A stretch of DNA of 64,000 nt. Source: Caulobacteraceae bacterium (GTDB lineage Bacteria; Pseudomonadota; Alphaproteobacteria; Caulobacterales; Caulobacteraceae). The translations under genes were made by a program, and so were the position numbers. The stretch covers positions 19,440 through 83,439 of the forward strand of contig JANWHQ010000085.1 of the NCBI GenBank assembly GCA_025450315.1. The letters run 5' to 3'. The notes under the pieces are model-generated. The model was not told the origin of the DNA, did not search any database, and saw only the letters and a program-made list of their open reading frames with translations. Below, one piece after another: positions 41,739-50,869 of the stretch (positions within the stretch are counted from its first letter, which is position 1; every line of letters starts with the position of its first letter).

Positions 41739-42728
41739 TCAGGTCCCCGGCGCGTCCCAGCGCAGATAGGCGAGCCGGCGGGCTTCCATGCGCGAGCGCG
41801 CGACCGAATCGAGGATCAGGCCGCAGCAGAAGGTGAGCAGAGCGATGATCATGAGTCCGGTGCACAGTATCGCGGTGGGGAAGCGCGGCACCAGCCCCGT
41901 CTGGAAGTAGGTCCGCGCCAGCGGCAGGGCCAGGATCATCGAGGCCAGGGCCAGGATCGCGCCGGCGCCGCCGAAGAACTGGGCCGGCTTCTCCTGGCGC
42001 AGCAGGTTGATCATGGTGCCCAGGATCCGCCAGCCGTCGCTGTAGGTGCGCAGCTTGGAGGTCGAGCCCTCGGGCCGGACGCCGTAACGGGTGCGCACCT
42101 CGCCGAAGGGCAGGCCCAGCGTCAGGGCGTGCACCGCCATCTCGGTCTCGATCTCGAATCCGGAGGACAGGCAGGGGAAGGTCTTCACGAACCGCCGCGA
42201 CAGCACCCGGTAGCCCGACAGCAGGTCCGAGAAGCCGCGGCCGAAAACCCGCGCCAGAAAGCCGGTCAGCACCACGTTGCCCAGCCGGTGGCCGGTGCGG
42301 TAGGCCGCCTCGGCCTCGCCCTCGCGGCAGCCGACGACCATGTCCAGCTTGTCCCGCAGCATCATCTGCACCATCGCCGGGGCGGCGGCGGCCTCGTAGG
42401 TGGCGTCCCCGTCGACCAGCACGAACACATCGGCGTCGACGTCGGCGAACATGCGGCGCACCACATGGCCCTTGCCGGGCCGGGCCTCGCGGCGGACCAC
42501 CGCGCCCGCCTCCGCGGCCACGGCGGCGGTCTCGTCGCTCGAGCCGTTGTCGAAGACGTAAATCTTCGCGCCCGGCAGGGCCGCGCGGAAATCGGCCACC
42601 ACCTGGGCGATGGTGCTGGCCTCGTTGAGGCAGGGGACCAGCACGGCCACGCGCGCTTGGCCCTGGTCCGCCCAGGGCGCGAGCTTGGCGGCGATCTGAA
42701 GAGCGGGTGCGTTCATCCGCCTCTGCAT
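41739..42728 (-). CDS. Glycosyltransferase family 2, membrane-anchored
   Basis: A 329-residue GT2 enzyme. The catalytic domain begins RVAVLVPCLNEASTIAQVVA and has VFDNGSSDETAAVAAEAGA, GKGHVVRRMFADVDADVFVL, VDGDATYEAAAAP (metal site) and GFSDLLSGYRVLSRRFVKTF; the C-terminus carries two transmembrane helices, AGAILALASMILALPLARTY and LCTGLMIIALLTFCCGLILD. This is the layout of DPM/GtrB-type prenyl-phosphate glycosyltransferases, which load a lipid carrier with a sugar. ATG 42728 is used; ATG 42716 is an alternative start. It is the first gene of a pair with the lipoprotein hydrolase. Confidence 0.87.
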   Translation of the reverse strand: MQRRMNAPALQIAAKLAPWADQGQARVAVLVPCLNEASTIAQVVADFRAALPGAKIYVFDNGSSDETAAVAAEAGAVVRREARPGKGHVVRRMFADVDADVFVLVDGDATYEAAAAPAMVQMMLRDKLDMVVGCREGEAEAAYRTGHRLGNVVLTGFLARVFGRGFSDLLSGYRVLSRRFVKTFPCLSSGFEIETEMAVHALTLGLPFGEVRTRYGVRPEGSTSKLRTYSDGWRILGTMINLLRQEKPAQFFGGAGAILALASMILALPLARTYFQTGLVPRFPTAILCTGLMIIALLTFCCGLILDSVARSRMEARRLAYLRWDAPGT

Positions 42729-42851
42729 AGGCCCCAGATTGCGTTAACGCCGCGTCGATAGCCACCGGATGAGGCGCCGGGATGGCGAGATTGTTTCGAT
42801 CCGGAGCTTGGCTTAGGTCTGCCGCGGGGTGTGCGAGCGCAGGCCAGAGCT

Positions 42852-44375
42852 ATGACCGTCACCGCCGGGCGCGCCGCCCGCCCCGCCCTCGCCCTCCTGG
42901 CCGCCGCCGCGATCCTGGGCGCCCTGGCGCTCTGCCTGCCCATCGACCATGACGAGGGCCAGTACGTCGGCCCCTTGGCGGTGGCCCCGCACCTGAGGCC
43001 CTTCGCCGACTTCACCTATCTGCAGACGCCGCTGCAGCTCTATCTCACCCGGCCCCTGGCCGCCCTGGCGCGCGGCTGGGCCTTGCCGGCGCTCCGGCTG
43101 GCCAACGCCGCCATGGCGCTGGGCGAACTCGCGCTGATCTTCGCCGTCCAGCGCCGGCTGGGGACGCCCCGCGGGCGGGCCCTGGTCGCCTGCGGCCTGC
43201 TGCTGGCCGCCTATCCCTTCGAGTTCGCCAGCGTCGTCGCCCGCAACGACGCCCTGCCCGCGCTGCTGGAAGCCGCGGCCCTGCTGGCCGGCGTCGTGGC
43301 GCTGGAGCGTCGGCGCGCCGCCTGGCCCTTCTGGACCCTGGCCGGCCTCTTCCTGGGCGCCGCCGCCAGCGCCAAGATCTCCTACGCCCTGCCCGCCGCC
43401 GGGATGGGGCTGTTCCTGCTCTGGAGCGCCCGGAGGCACCGCGCCGGGAGCTTGGACGTCATCGGCTTCGGCCTGGGCGGCCTGGCCGGCCTGGTCCCCG
43501 CCGCCGCGGCCTTGCCGGGCGCGCCCGGCAACTTCATCTGGGGCGTCCTGACCTTCGCCCATTCCGCCGCGCCCTACTGGTACCGGGCGATCGGCCTCGG
43601 CCACCGGCTGGCGCTGCCGATGCGGCTGGCGGAGGGGATCTTCCATCTCGCCGTGGGTCCCGCCCTCCCGATGCTGGCGGGGGTGGCCGCAGCCGGGTTC
43701 GCGCGCGGCGCAAGGTCCGGCGCGGCGCCGGCGGTGCGTCTGCTGCAGACGGTGGCGGTCGCCGGGCTGATCGCCGCCCTCGCCCCGAGCCCGATGCAAC
43801 GGCAGTACTTCGCCCCGATGCTGGTCCCGCTCGCGGCGCTGTGGGGCGTGCAGGATCCGCTGGCCGGCGGACGGCGGCGCTGGCTGTTGGCCCTCACCCT
43901 GGCCGGCCTGATCGTCGGGGTCGGGCGCGTCGGCTATGTTCTGGGCCAGGCGGCCCTGGGCGCCGCGGAGGGACGCGCGCCCCCGGCCCTCGCCCTCACC
44001 CGGGACGCCCATTGGATCGGACGCACCCTGGCCGCGGCCCATGTCTCCGGCGACGTCGCGACCGCGTCGCCCCAGGCGGTGCTGGACTCCGGCGCCCGGC
44101 TCGACCGCCGCTTCTCGTCGGGGGCCTTCGCCTATCGCAGCGGCGACATGCTGGACGACGGCCAGCTCGGGCGGCTGCACCTGACCAGCCCCCGCACCCT
44201 GGCCCGCGATCTGGACGCGTCCCCGCCCGGCGCCATCGTCACCGGCTACGAGACCCCCGCGGGCCCGGCGCGGCGCAACATCGACGACGACTTCCGCGCC
44301 TATGCCCGCGCGCGCGGCTACCGCCGGAGGGTGAGCCCCGATGGGGTCGCCGAGCTCTGGATCAGGCCGGGCTGA
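42852..44375 (+). CDS. Polytopic glycosyltransferase, GT39/ArnT-like
   Basis: A 507-residue membrane protein with about ten hydrophobic segments (for example PALALLAAAAILGALALCLP, FWTLAGLFLGAAASAKISYA, VIGFGLGGLAGLVPAAAALP). Just after the first helix is the acidic motif PIDHDEGQYVGPLAVAPHLR; the first periplasmic loop of GT39/GT83 (PMT/ArnT) enzymes carries such an Asp-Glu pair for catalysis, and FADFTYLQTPLQLYLTRPLA fits as well. It would use a polyprenyl-phosphate sugar on the periplasmic side. It is divergent from a GtrB-like GT2 gene, which may supply the lipid-linked sugar. The C-terminal 150 residues form a soluble domain. It converges on the efflux operon with 6 bases between stops. 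Confidence 0.78.
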   Translation: MTVTAGRAARPALALLAAAAILGALALCLPIDHDEGQYVGPLAVAPHLRPFADFTYLQTPLQLYLTRPLAALARGWALPALRLANAAMALGELALIFAVQRRLGTPRGRALVACGLLLAAYPFEFASVVARNDALPALLEAAALLAGVVALERRRAAWPFWTLAGLFLGAAASAKISYALPAAGMGLFLLWSARRHRAGSLDVIGFGLGGLAGLVPAAAALPGAPGNFIWGVLTFAHSAAPYWYRAIGLGHRLALPMRLAEGIFHLAVGPALPMLAGVAAAGFARGARSGAAPAVRLLQTVAVAGLIAALAPSPMQRQYFAPMLVPLAALWGVQDPLAGGRRRWLLALTLAGLIVGVGRVGYVLGQAALGAAEGRAPPALALTRDAHWIGRTLAAAHVSGDVATASPQAVLDSGARLDRRFSSGAFAYRSGDMLDDGQLGRLHLTSPRTLARDLDASPPGAIVTGYETPAGPARRNIDDDFRAYARARGYRRRVSPDGVAELWIRPG

Positions 44376-44381
44376 AGCGGC

Positions 44382-45830
44382 TCAGGGCGCCTTGGGCGGG
44401 GTCACCGGCGGGGCGGTCTCCCAGCCGCCGCCGAGGGTCTTGAACACCGTCACCTGGTCGGACACCAGCAGCTGGTCGGAGGCGGCCAGGTCGCTCTGGG
44501 TCTGCAGCAGCGACTTCTCGTCCTGCAGCAGGTCGGGAAATCCGATGGCGCCGTTCTGCAGCTGGACCTGGGCCAGGTCGTAGGCCCGCCGGGCCTGGGT
44601 CCGGGCGTCGGCGAGGGCGGCGTTGCGGCGCAGCTCGGCGGCGTAGGCGGTCAGCGCCTCCTCGACCTCCTTCAGCGCGGTCAGCACCTGCGACTGGAAG
44701 CGCGCGATGTCGCCGGAGGCCTGGGCCCGGGCCTGGCGCACCTCGGCCTTGGCGACCAGGACGTTGGGGAAGCTCCAGGTGATCAGGGGCCCGCTCCCCC
44801 AGGAGAAGCCCTGGGACGAGGTCAGCTGGGCGCCGTTGGAGCCCGCCTGGGCGACGCCGCCGTTCAGGTGGACGCTGGGGAAGAAGTCCGCCTCGGCCAC
44901 GCCGATGCGGGCGACGTCGGCGGCCAGGGTCCGCTCGGCCTCGCGCACGTCCGGCCGGCGCCTGAGCAAGCCGGCGCCGTCGCCGCTGGGCAGCAGCTGG
45001 CCGAGGTGCGGCGGGGCCTTGCAGGCCGCCGCCTCGGCCGAGATCGTCTCCGGCGGATCGCCGGTCAGCACCGCCAGCTCGTAGAGGGCCGTGCGCCGCT
45101 GCCCCTCCAGGCCTGGGACGGCGGCGCGCGCCTGGCTCAGCACCGCGCCGGCGGTGGCCACGTCGAGGTCGGACCGGGCCCCCAGATCGCGCTGGCGGAC
45201 GACGAGGTCGTGGAGCTGCTGGGCCAGCTCGACCGAGCGATCGGCCACCCCCAGGCTCTGGGCGTAGGCGCAGGCGTTGGCATAGGCGCGGGTGGTCTCG
45301 GCGGCGACGGTGACGCGGACCAGGTCCTGGGCGGCGGCGACGGCTTCGGCGTCGGCGCGGGAGGCCTCGATGGTGCGCCGGACGCGGCCGAACAGGTCGA
45401 CCTCGTAGGAGACGTCGAACTGGTCGTCGAACAGCCATCCCGTGGCGGCGGGCCTTCCGGTCAACTGGGAGACGAGGTTCCCGGTCGAGCTCTTGCCGTA
45501 GGTGGCGCCGGCCTGGAGGTCGGTGGAGGGGAACAGCCCCGCCCGCGCCTGCTCCAGGGCGCCGCGGGCCTTGGCCAGGTTGGCGGCCGCGGCCCTGAGG
45601 TCGGCGTTGTTGGTCAGGGCCTTCCGGACCAGGGCGTCCAGCACCGGATCGTCGTAGAGGCGCCACCAGTCCGGCGGCGGCGGCGAGGGGGCGAAGGCGC
45701 GGCTGTCGGCCGACACGAAGGGTCCGGTTCCCGCCGGCGGCGTCGAAGGCTGCACATAGCGGGGCCCGACCGCGCAGCCGGCCAGCAGGCCCGCCAGGGC
45801 GGCCGAACAGAGGGCGCGGCGCGGGCTCAT
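44382..45830 (-). CDS. NodT/OprM-type outer-membrane efflux factor
   Basis: A 482-residue outer-membrane lipoprotein of the NodT/TolC family. Lipoprotein signal CSAALAGLLAGCAVGPRYVQ (lipobox LLAGC), then the family start DWWRLYDDPVLDALVRKALT. Two repeats of the helical barrel domain are seen: NADLRAAAANLAKARGALEQ with FDVSYEVDLFGRVRRTIEAS in the first, and LLRRRPDVREAERTLAADVA with WSFPNVLVAKAEVRQARAQ in the second. It forms the exit duct of the RND pump encoded just upstream. ATG 45830 overlaps the pump stop (ATGA), so it is translationally coupled. Confidence 0.93.
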   Translation of the reverse strand: MSPRRALCSAALAGLLAGCAVGPRYVQPSTPPAGTGPFVSADSRAFAPSPPPPDWWRLYDDPVLDALVRKALTNNADLRAAAANLAKARGALEQARAGLFPSTDLQAGATYGKSSTGNLVSQLTGRPAATGWLFDDQFDVSYEVDLFGRVRRTIEASRADAEAVAAAQDLVRVTVAAETTRAYANACAYAQSLGVADRSVELAQQLHDLVVRQRDLGARSDLDVATAGAVLSQARAAVPGLEGQRRTALYELAVLTGDPPETISAEAAACKAPPHLGQLLPSGDGAGLLRRRPDVREAERTLAADVARIGVAEADFFPSVHLNGGVAQAGSNGAQLTSSQGFSWGSGPLITWSFPNVLVAKAEVRQARAQASGDIARFQSQVLTALKEVEEALTAYAAELRRNAALADARTQARRAYDLAQVQLQNGAIGFPDLLQDEKSLLQTQSDLAASDQLLVSDQVTVFKTLGGGWETAPPVTPPKAP

Positions 45831-48800
45831 GCCTCGTGCTCCGGCTCGGGCTCGGGCTCGGGCGGCGAAGAGGTGGTCGGCATCGGCGGCTTGGGACGCG
45901 GCGGCTTGGGCAGCCGGTCGGAGACCTTGCGGAAGAACATGTAGAACACCGGCGTGAAGATCAGGCCGAAGGCCGTCACCCCCAGCATGCCGAAGAACAC
46001 CGCCACCCCCAGGGCATGGCGCATCTCGGCCCCCGCGCCCGTCCCGAATGCCAGGGGCGAGACGCCGAGGATGAAGGCGAACGAGGTCATCAGGATCGGG
46101 CGAAGGCGGGTCAGGGCCGCGCTGGCGGCCGCGTCCTCGCGGCTCATGCCGTGCTCCAGCTCCGCCTGCCTCGCGAACTCGACGATCAGGATGGCGTTCT
46201 TGGCCGCCAGGCCGATCAGCACCACCAGCCCGACCTGGGTCAGGATGTTGTTGTCCAGCCCTCGGATGTTGACGCCGGTGATGGCGGCCAAAAGGCACAT
46301 GGGCACGATCAGGATCACCGCAAAGGGCAGGGTCACGCTCTCGTAGAGCGCCGCCAGCAGCAGGAAGGCGAACACCACCGCCAGCACGAACACCAGATAG
46401 CCCGAGCCGCCCGCGGCCTGTTCCTGGAACGCCAGCTCGGTCCACTCGTAGCCGAAGCCGGCCGGCAGGGCCTTCTGGGCGGCGGCGACCATGGCCTTGA
46501 TCGATTGGCCCGAAGAGTGGCCGGCCGTCGTATCGCCCTGAACCTCCGCGGCGGGATAGAGGTCGTAGCGCAGCACGCGGTAGGGCCCGGTTGTGCGCCT
46601 GAGGGTCACGAACGAGCCCAGGGGCGCCATCTGCCCGCTGGCCGAGCGGGTCTGCAGTTGCGGGATCGCCGCCTCGTTGTCGCGGAACGGCCAGTCGGCC
46701 TGGGCGATCACCTGGTAGGTGTGGCCATAGAGATTGAACAGGTTGACGAAGCTGGAGCCCAGGTAGGTCTGAAGGGTGTCGAACACCGCCGAATCCGGCA
46801 CCCCGAACAGCTCGGCCTTGTCGCGGTCGATGTCGGCGTAGAGGCGGGGCGTGCGGGTGTTGAAGGTGACGAACGGGCGGGCGATCGAAGGATCCTGGGC
46901 GGCGACGCGGGCCAGGTTGTTGGCGGCCTGCTCCAGCGCCCGGTAGCCGCGGCCGGTCTTGTCCTCGACGATCATCTTGAAGCCGCCGGCCGTGCCGATG
47001 CCGCGCACCGGCGGCGGCGTGATCACCCGGATGTCGGCGTCGGTGATGGTGGCGAAGCGCCTGGTCAGGGCCTCGCCGACCGCCTGCATCGACTGATGGT
47101 GCTTCTCGCGGTCGGCATAGGGCGCGAGCACCACATACATCTGCGAGGCGTTGGAGGCGGTGGTGTTGCTGGTGGTGTCCACCCCGGTGTTGGCCCCGGC
47201 GGCCAGGACGCCCGGCGTGGCTTCCGCAAGCTTCAGCGCCCGGAGCGTCACCTCGTCGGTCTTGGCCAGGGAGGTCCCTGGCGGCAGGATGATCGAGGCC
47301 AGCACATAGCCCTGGTCCTGCAGCGGGATGAAGCCGGTGCGGGTGTCGGAGATGCGCCAGCCGGTCAGGACCAGCAGGCCCGCGTAGACCACCAGCATGA
47401 TCGCCACCACGCGCACCAGCCGGCGCACCAGGCGGGAATAGCCCCCGCTCAGCTTGTCGAACCCTGCGTTGAAGCGGTCCGCCGCCCCCGCGATCCAGCC
47501 GCGCCAGCCGTGGCGGGGCGCGTGGTGGCCATGAGGCCTGAGGACCAGCGCCGCCATCGCCGGCGACAGGGTCAGGGACACGATCAGCGAGATCACCGTC
47601 GCGCTGGTGATGGTCAGGGCGAACTGCTTGAAGAACTGGCCCGAGATGCCGCTGACCAGGGCGGCGGGCACGAACACCCCCACCAGCACCAGGCAGATGG
47701 CGATGAGCGCCCCGCCCACCTCGTCCATGGTGACGTGCGCGGCCTCGCGCGGGGGCACGCCGTTGCGCAGGTGCCGCTCGATGTTCTCGACCACCACGAT
47801 GGCGTCGTCGACCACGATGCCGATGGCCAGCACCAGGGCGAACAGGGTCAGGGTGTTCACCGAGAACCCCGTCGCCCGCATCACGGCCAGCGTGCCGATC
47901 AGCGACACCGGGATGGCCAGGATGGGGATCACCGCCGCGCGCCAGGTCTGCAGGAAGACGATCACCACGATCACCACCAGCACCAGCGCCTCGAGCAGGG
48001 TCTTCTGCACCTCCTGGATGGAGTCCCGGATGTAGTCGGTGGGGTTGAAGATGATCCGGAAGGCCAGGCCCGGCGGGAAGCTGGCGGACAGCTTCTTCAT
48101 TTCGGCCTTGATGCCGTTGGCGGTGTCGAGGGCGTTGGCGCCCGGCTGCTGGAAGATGATCAGGGCGACGGCCGGATCGGAGTTCAGATAGGCCGAGGTG
48201 GTGTAGTCGTGGGCGCCGAGCTCCACCCGGGCGACGTCCGATACGCGGGTGATGCGGCCCTGGTCGCTCTTCAGGATGATGTTTGCGAAGTCCTCGGGTT
48301 TGTTCAGCAGCCCCTGGGCCTGGACGTTCAGCTGATAGGCGCCGCCGCCCGCGCCGAACGGGGGCTGGTTGATGGAGCCGGCGGCGATCTGGACGTTGTG
48401 GCTGCGCAGGGCGGCCAGGATGTCCTCGACGGTCAGGCTGCGGGCGGCCGCCTTGTCCGGGTTGATCCAGATCCGCATCGAATAGTCGCGCGCGCCGCGG
48501 GTGGCGATGTCGCCGACGCCGGGCAGGCGCAGGATCGCGTCGTGCACCTGCAGCGTTGCGTAGTTGGCGATGTACTGCGGAGTCAGCGAGCGGTCCGGCG
48601 AATAGAGGTGCACCGCCATCAGGACGTCGGGCGAGCTCTTCAGCACCACCACGCCGGTCTGCTGCACCTGCAGGGGAAGCTGCGGCAGGGCGATGGCGAC
48701 CCGGTTCTGGACCAGCACCTGGGCCTTATCCAGGTCGGTGCCCAGCTTGAAGGTGACGGTGATGGTCATGTGACCGTCGCCGGTCGACTGCGAGGACATG

Positions 48801-49036
48801 TAGAGCATGTCCTCCACGCCGTTGATCTGCAGCTCGATGGGCGTGGCCACGGTCTCGGCGACCGTCTCGGCCGAGGCGCCTGCGTAGGTGGCGTTCACCG
48901 TCACCGTCGGCGGGGCGATCTCGGGATACTGCGCCACCGGCAGGGTCGGATAGGCGATCACCCCCAGAAGCGTGATGAGGATGGCGATCACGGCCGCGAA
49001 CACCGGCCGGTCGATGAAGAAGTGCGACAGCTTCAT
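45827..49036 (-). CDS. RND multidrug efflux pump (HAE1, AcrB/MexB-like)
   Basis: A 1069-residue inner-membrane resistance-nodulation-division pump. N-terminus SHFFIDRPVFAAVIAILITL (TM1), pore-domain segments GVEDMLYMSSQSTGDGHMTI and QVQQTGVVVLKSSPDVLMAV, proton-relay TM4 LAIGIVVDDAIVVVENIERH (Asp-Asp), HAE1 signature TVISLIVSLTLSPAMAALVL, and the second half with VLFPA-equivalent TM9-12 blocks such as GLAAKNAILIVEFARQAELE. Length and order are standard. It exports hydrophobic toxic compounds using the proton gradient. Both ends overlap neighbours by ATGA, giving the order adaptor-pump-duct in one operon. No regulator of the TetR or MarR kind lies beside it. Confidence 0.95.
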   Translation of the reverse strand: MKLSHFFIDRPVFAAVIAILITLLGVIAYPTLPVAQYPEIAPPTVTVNATYAGASAETVAETVATPIELQINGVEDMLYMSSQSTGDGHMTITVTFKLGTDLDKAQVLVQNRVAIALPQLPLQVQQTGVVVLKSSPDVLMAVHLYSPDRSLTPQYIANYATLQVHDAILRLPGVGDIATRGARDYSMRIWINPDKAAARSLTVEDILAALRSHNVQIAAGSINQPPFGAGGGAYQLNVQAQGLLNKPEDFANIILKSDQGRITRVSDVARVELGAHDYTTSAYLNSDPAVALIIFQQPGANALDTANGIKAEMKKLSASFPPGLAFRIIFNPTDYIRDSIQEVQKTLLEALVLVVIVVIVFLQTWRAAVIPILAIPVSLIGTLAVMRATGFSVNTLTLFALVLAIGIVVDDAIVVVENIERHLRNGVPPREAAHVTMDEVGGALIAICLVLVGVFVPAALVSGISGQFFKQFALTITSATVISLIVSLTLSPAMAALVLRPHGHHAPRHGWRGWIAGAADRFNAGFDKLSGGYSRLVRRLVRVVAIMLVVYAGLLVLTGWRISDTRTGFIPLQDQGYVLASIILPPGTSLAKTDEVTLRALKLAEATPGVLAAGANTGVDTTSNTTASNASQMYVVLAPYADREKHHQSMQAVGEALTRRFATITDADIRVITPPPVRGIGTAGGFKMIVEDKTGRGYRALEQAANNLARVAAQDPSIARPFVTFNTRTPRLYADIDRDKAELFGVPDSAVFDTLQTYLGSSFVNLFNLYGHTYQVIAQADWPFRDNEAAIPQLQTRSASGQMAPLGSFVTLRRTTGPYRVLRYDLYPAAEVQGDTTAGHSSGQSIKAMVAAAQKALPAGFGYEWTELAFQEQAAGGSGYLVFVLAVVFAFLLLAALYESVTLPFAVILIVPMCLLAAITGVNIRGLDNNILTQVGLVVLIGLAAKNAILIVEFARQAELEHGMSREDAAASAALTRLRPILMTSFAFILGVSPLAFGTGAGAEMRHALGVAVFFGMLGVTAFGLIFTPVFYMFFRKVSDRLPKPPRPKPPMPTTSSPPEPEPEPEHEA

Positions 49037-50202
49037 TGGGCGAAGGTCGCCGATCCGGGAGGAGGCCCGAGGTCGGGCTGGGCGGCGGCGCCCGGCTGGG
49101 GCTCGACCCGGCCGGCGGCGGCGGTCACCTTCTGGCCCGGCTTGGCGCGCTGGATGCCGGAGATCACCACCCAGTCGGTGGGCTGCAGGCCCGAGCGGAT
49201 GACGCGCAGGCCGTCGATCAGCGGCCCCAGCTGCACGGGCCGCTGGCCGATCACGCCGCCGGGGCCCACCACATAGACCAGCTGGCGGGTCATGTCGGTG
49301 ACCACCGCCTGGTCGGGGACGAGCAGCGCCGCGTGGGGCCGGGACGTGAGCAGCCGCATGTGGCCGAACATGCCGGGCTTGAGGAACAGGGCGGGGTTGG
49401 GCGCCAGGGCGTAGGCCCGGATGGTGCCCGATCCGGTGTCGATGGCGTTGTCGACGAAGGCGATCTTGCCGTCCCACCGGTAGCTGGTCTCGTCCTGCAG
49501 GCGGATCTGCACCGGCGTCCCGCTGGCGCCGCCGCCGCCCTTGGCGCGCTGGTACTTGAGCAGCAGGTCCTCGGGGGCCTGGAAGGCGAAGCGGATCGGG
49601 TCCAGCGCCACCACGTCGGTCATCACCGTGGAGTCCTGGGTCACCAGGTTGCCGGGCTGGGCGCGGCTGTCGGAGACCCGCCCGTCGATGGGCGCGACGA
49701 CGCGGGTGAAGCCGAGGTTCAGCTGGGCGGTGGCCACGGCGGCCCTGGCGGCCTGCAGGTCGGCCTCGGCCTGCTGCTCGGCGGCCTGGCGGGTGTCGAC
49801 GTCCTGCTGGCTGGTGGCCTTAGCGGCGAGCAGGGCGCGGGAGCGGTTCAGCTCGACCTTGGCGTCCTGCAGGGTGGCGGTGGCGCGGGCCTCCTGGGCC
49901 TGGGCCTGCTGCAGCGCCGCCTGATAGGGCCGGGGGTCGATATGGAACAGGACCTGGCCGCGATGGACGATCTGGCCGTCCCTGAAGGCGACCTTCTGCA
50001 CATAGCCCGACACGCGCGGCCGGATGTCGACGGTGTTGGTGGCCTCGAAGCGCCCGACGTAGTCGTCCCAGTCGCTGACCTGGCGCTGCAGAGGCTTGGC
50101 GGCGACGACGTTCGGCGGTGCGGGCGGTGGAGTCTTCTTGGCGCAGCCGGCGCCCAGCCCGATCATCGGGACGAGAAGGAGCCCCCAGATGTGCTTTCGC
50201 AT
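49033..50202 (-). CDS. RND efflux periplasmic adaptor (membrane fusion protein)
   Basis: A protein of about 389 residues with lipoprotein-type signal GLLLVPMIGLGAGCAKKTPP. The adaptor domains follow: lipoyl halves around VDIRPRVSGYVQKVAFRDGQ and LGFTRVVAPIDGRVSDSRAQ, an alpha-hairpin (QAALQQAQAQEARATATLQD, KATSQQDVDTRQAAEQQA), and beta-barrel/membrane-proximal parts (FMFGHMRLL-like GMFGHMRLLTSRPHAALLVP). It joins the pump to the NodT-type duct. Its stop overlaps the pump start (ATGA). ATG 50202 is used; in-frame ATG 50214 and 50235 are possible, with weak ribosome binding sites at each. Confidence 0.93.
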   Translation of the reverse strand: MRKHIWGLLLVPMIGLGAGCAKKTPPPAPPNVVAAKPLQRQVSDWDDYVGRFEATNTVDIRPRVSGYVQKVAFRDGQIVHRGQVLFHIDPRPYQAALQQAQAQEARATATLQDAKVELNRSRALLAAKATSQQDVDTRQAAEQQAEADLQAARAAVATAQLNLGFTRVVAPIDGRVSDSRAQPGNLVTQDSTVMTDVVALDPIRFAFQAPEDLLLKYQRAKGGGGASGTPVQIRLQDETSYRWDGKIAFVDNAIDTGSGTIRAYALAPNPALFLKPGMFGHMRLLTSRPHAALLVPDQAVVTDMTRQLVYVVGPGGVIGQRPVQLGPLIDGLRVIRSGLQPTDWVVISGIQRAKPGQKVTAAAGRVEPQPGAAAQPDLGPPPGSATFAQ

Positions 50203-50305
50203 ACCACCCCGCATCCCCCGCGCGTTTAGTGGCAAGCCGAGCCGTTGGAGTAAAGCGGCAAGACGCCGCGATCAGGTTTCAGCGCCGAAACGCGCCGAAG
50301 AGGGA

Positions 50306-50331
50306 GCGGCCCGGGCAGGAGCCCGGGCCGC
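50306..50331 (-). terminator. Strong GC hairpin, probable terminator
   Basis: A perfect stem GCGGCCCGGGC (50306-50316) / GCCCGGGCCGC (50321-50331) with loop AGGA lies just after the stop of the small secreted protein on the minus strand and before the RND adaptor gene. It is followed by TCCCTCTT in the transcript, a weak pyrimidine tract only, so termination or attenuation is probable but not certain. Confidence 0.6.
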
Positions 50332-50337
50332 GTCAGT

Positions 50338-50652
50338 TCAGCCGACCCGGCCGTTGTGCTTCAGCCGGTAGATCGCGCGGCTGTCGCGGTGCTCCATGCG
50401 GGCCATGACGCGGCGCGCATGGGGGGTCAGGACGCCGCCGTGGCGGTAGCGGGCCCGCGCCTCGACGCGGTGCAGGCGGACTTCGCGGGCGTGCAGGCGA
50501 GCCGCTTCGCCGGGGGTCAGCGCGCCGGAGCGCACGCCCTCGTGGATGCGGACGGCCTGGTTGTGCTCGCGCTGGTCGACGCTCTGGGCCGCGGCCGGAA
50601 GCGCGGTGGCCAGGGTCGCGGCGGCGGCGAGCCCAAGGATGAGAGACTTCAT
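50338..50652 (-). CDS. Small secreted basic protein
   Basis: A 104-residue protein with a signal peptide (MKSLILGLAAAATLATALPA, cleaved after AAA-Q). The mature part is rich in Arg and His: SVDQREHNQAVRIHEGVRSG, ALTPGEAARLHAREVRLHRV, EARARYRHGGVLTPHARRVM, ARMEHRDSRAIYRLKHNGRV. The repeated 'G-x-L-T-P-x-E/H-A-x-R' blocks suggest two related halves. It resembles short periplasmic proteins common in Caulobacteraceae with no known role. AGGAC precedes ATG 50652. It ends at a strong hairpin. Confidence 0.78.
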   Translation of the reverse strand: MKSLILGLAAAATLATALPAAAQSVDQREHNQAVRIHEGVRSGALTPGEAARLHAREVRLHRVEARARYRHGGVLTPHARRVMARMEHRDSRAIYRLKHNGRVG

Positions 50653-50757
50653 GGTAGGTCCTCGTAACTGACGAACTGGCGTCATTGCCGAGGATCGGTC
50701 TAGGCCCCGCCCGGTGCACCCAGGCTGAGCGGCCGGTACAGCCGCCGTTCATCGAGT

Positions 50758-50859
50758 TGCGTGGTTCGAGACGCGGCCTGGCGGCCGCTCCTCACCATGA
50801 CGGGCTCGGAGTTCGTCATCCTTGAGGAGGCCGCGCCAGGCCGCGTCTCGAAGGACGCA
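50758..50859. repeat. Long inverted repeat, hairpin of about 100 bases
   Basis: The left arm TGCGTGGTTCGAGACGCGGC and its continuation CTGGCGGCCGCTCCTCA pair almost completely with the right arm TGAGGAGGCCGCGCCAGGCC and GCGTCTCGAAGGACGCA. The centre contains a second, inner pair ATGACG/CGTCAT. It lies between two minus-strand genes. A half copy with the same left arm occurs at 61369-61420. The structure looks like a palindromic mobile repeat (BIME/REPIN-like), also able to act as a terminator. Confidence 0.75.
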
Positions 50860-50869
50860 CGGCCTCCGC

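Noticed and set aside
45836..49276. Plus-strand open frame of 1146 codons opposite the RND pump
   Set aside because: Antisense shadow of the pump gene; His/Arg/Gly-rich product with no domain, and the pump itself is complete.
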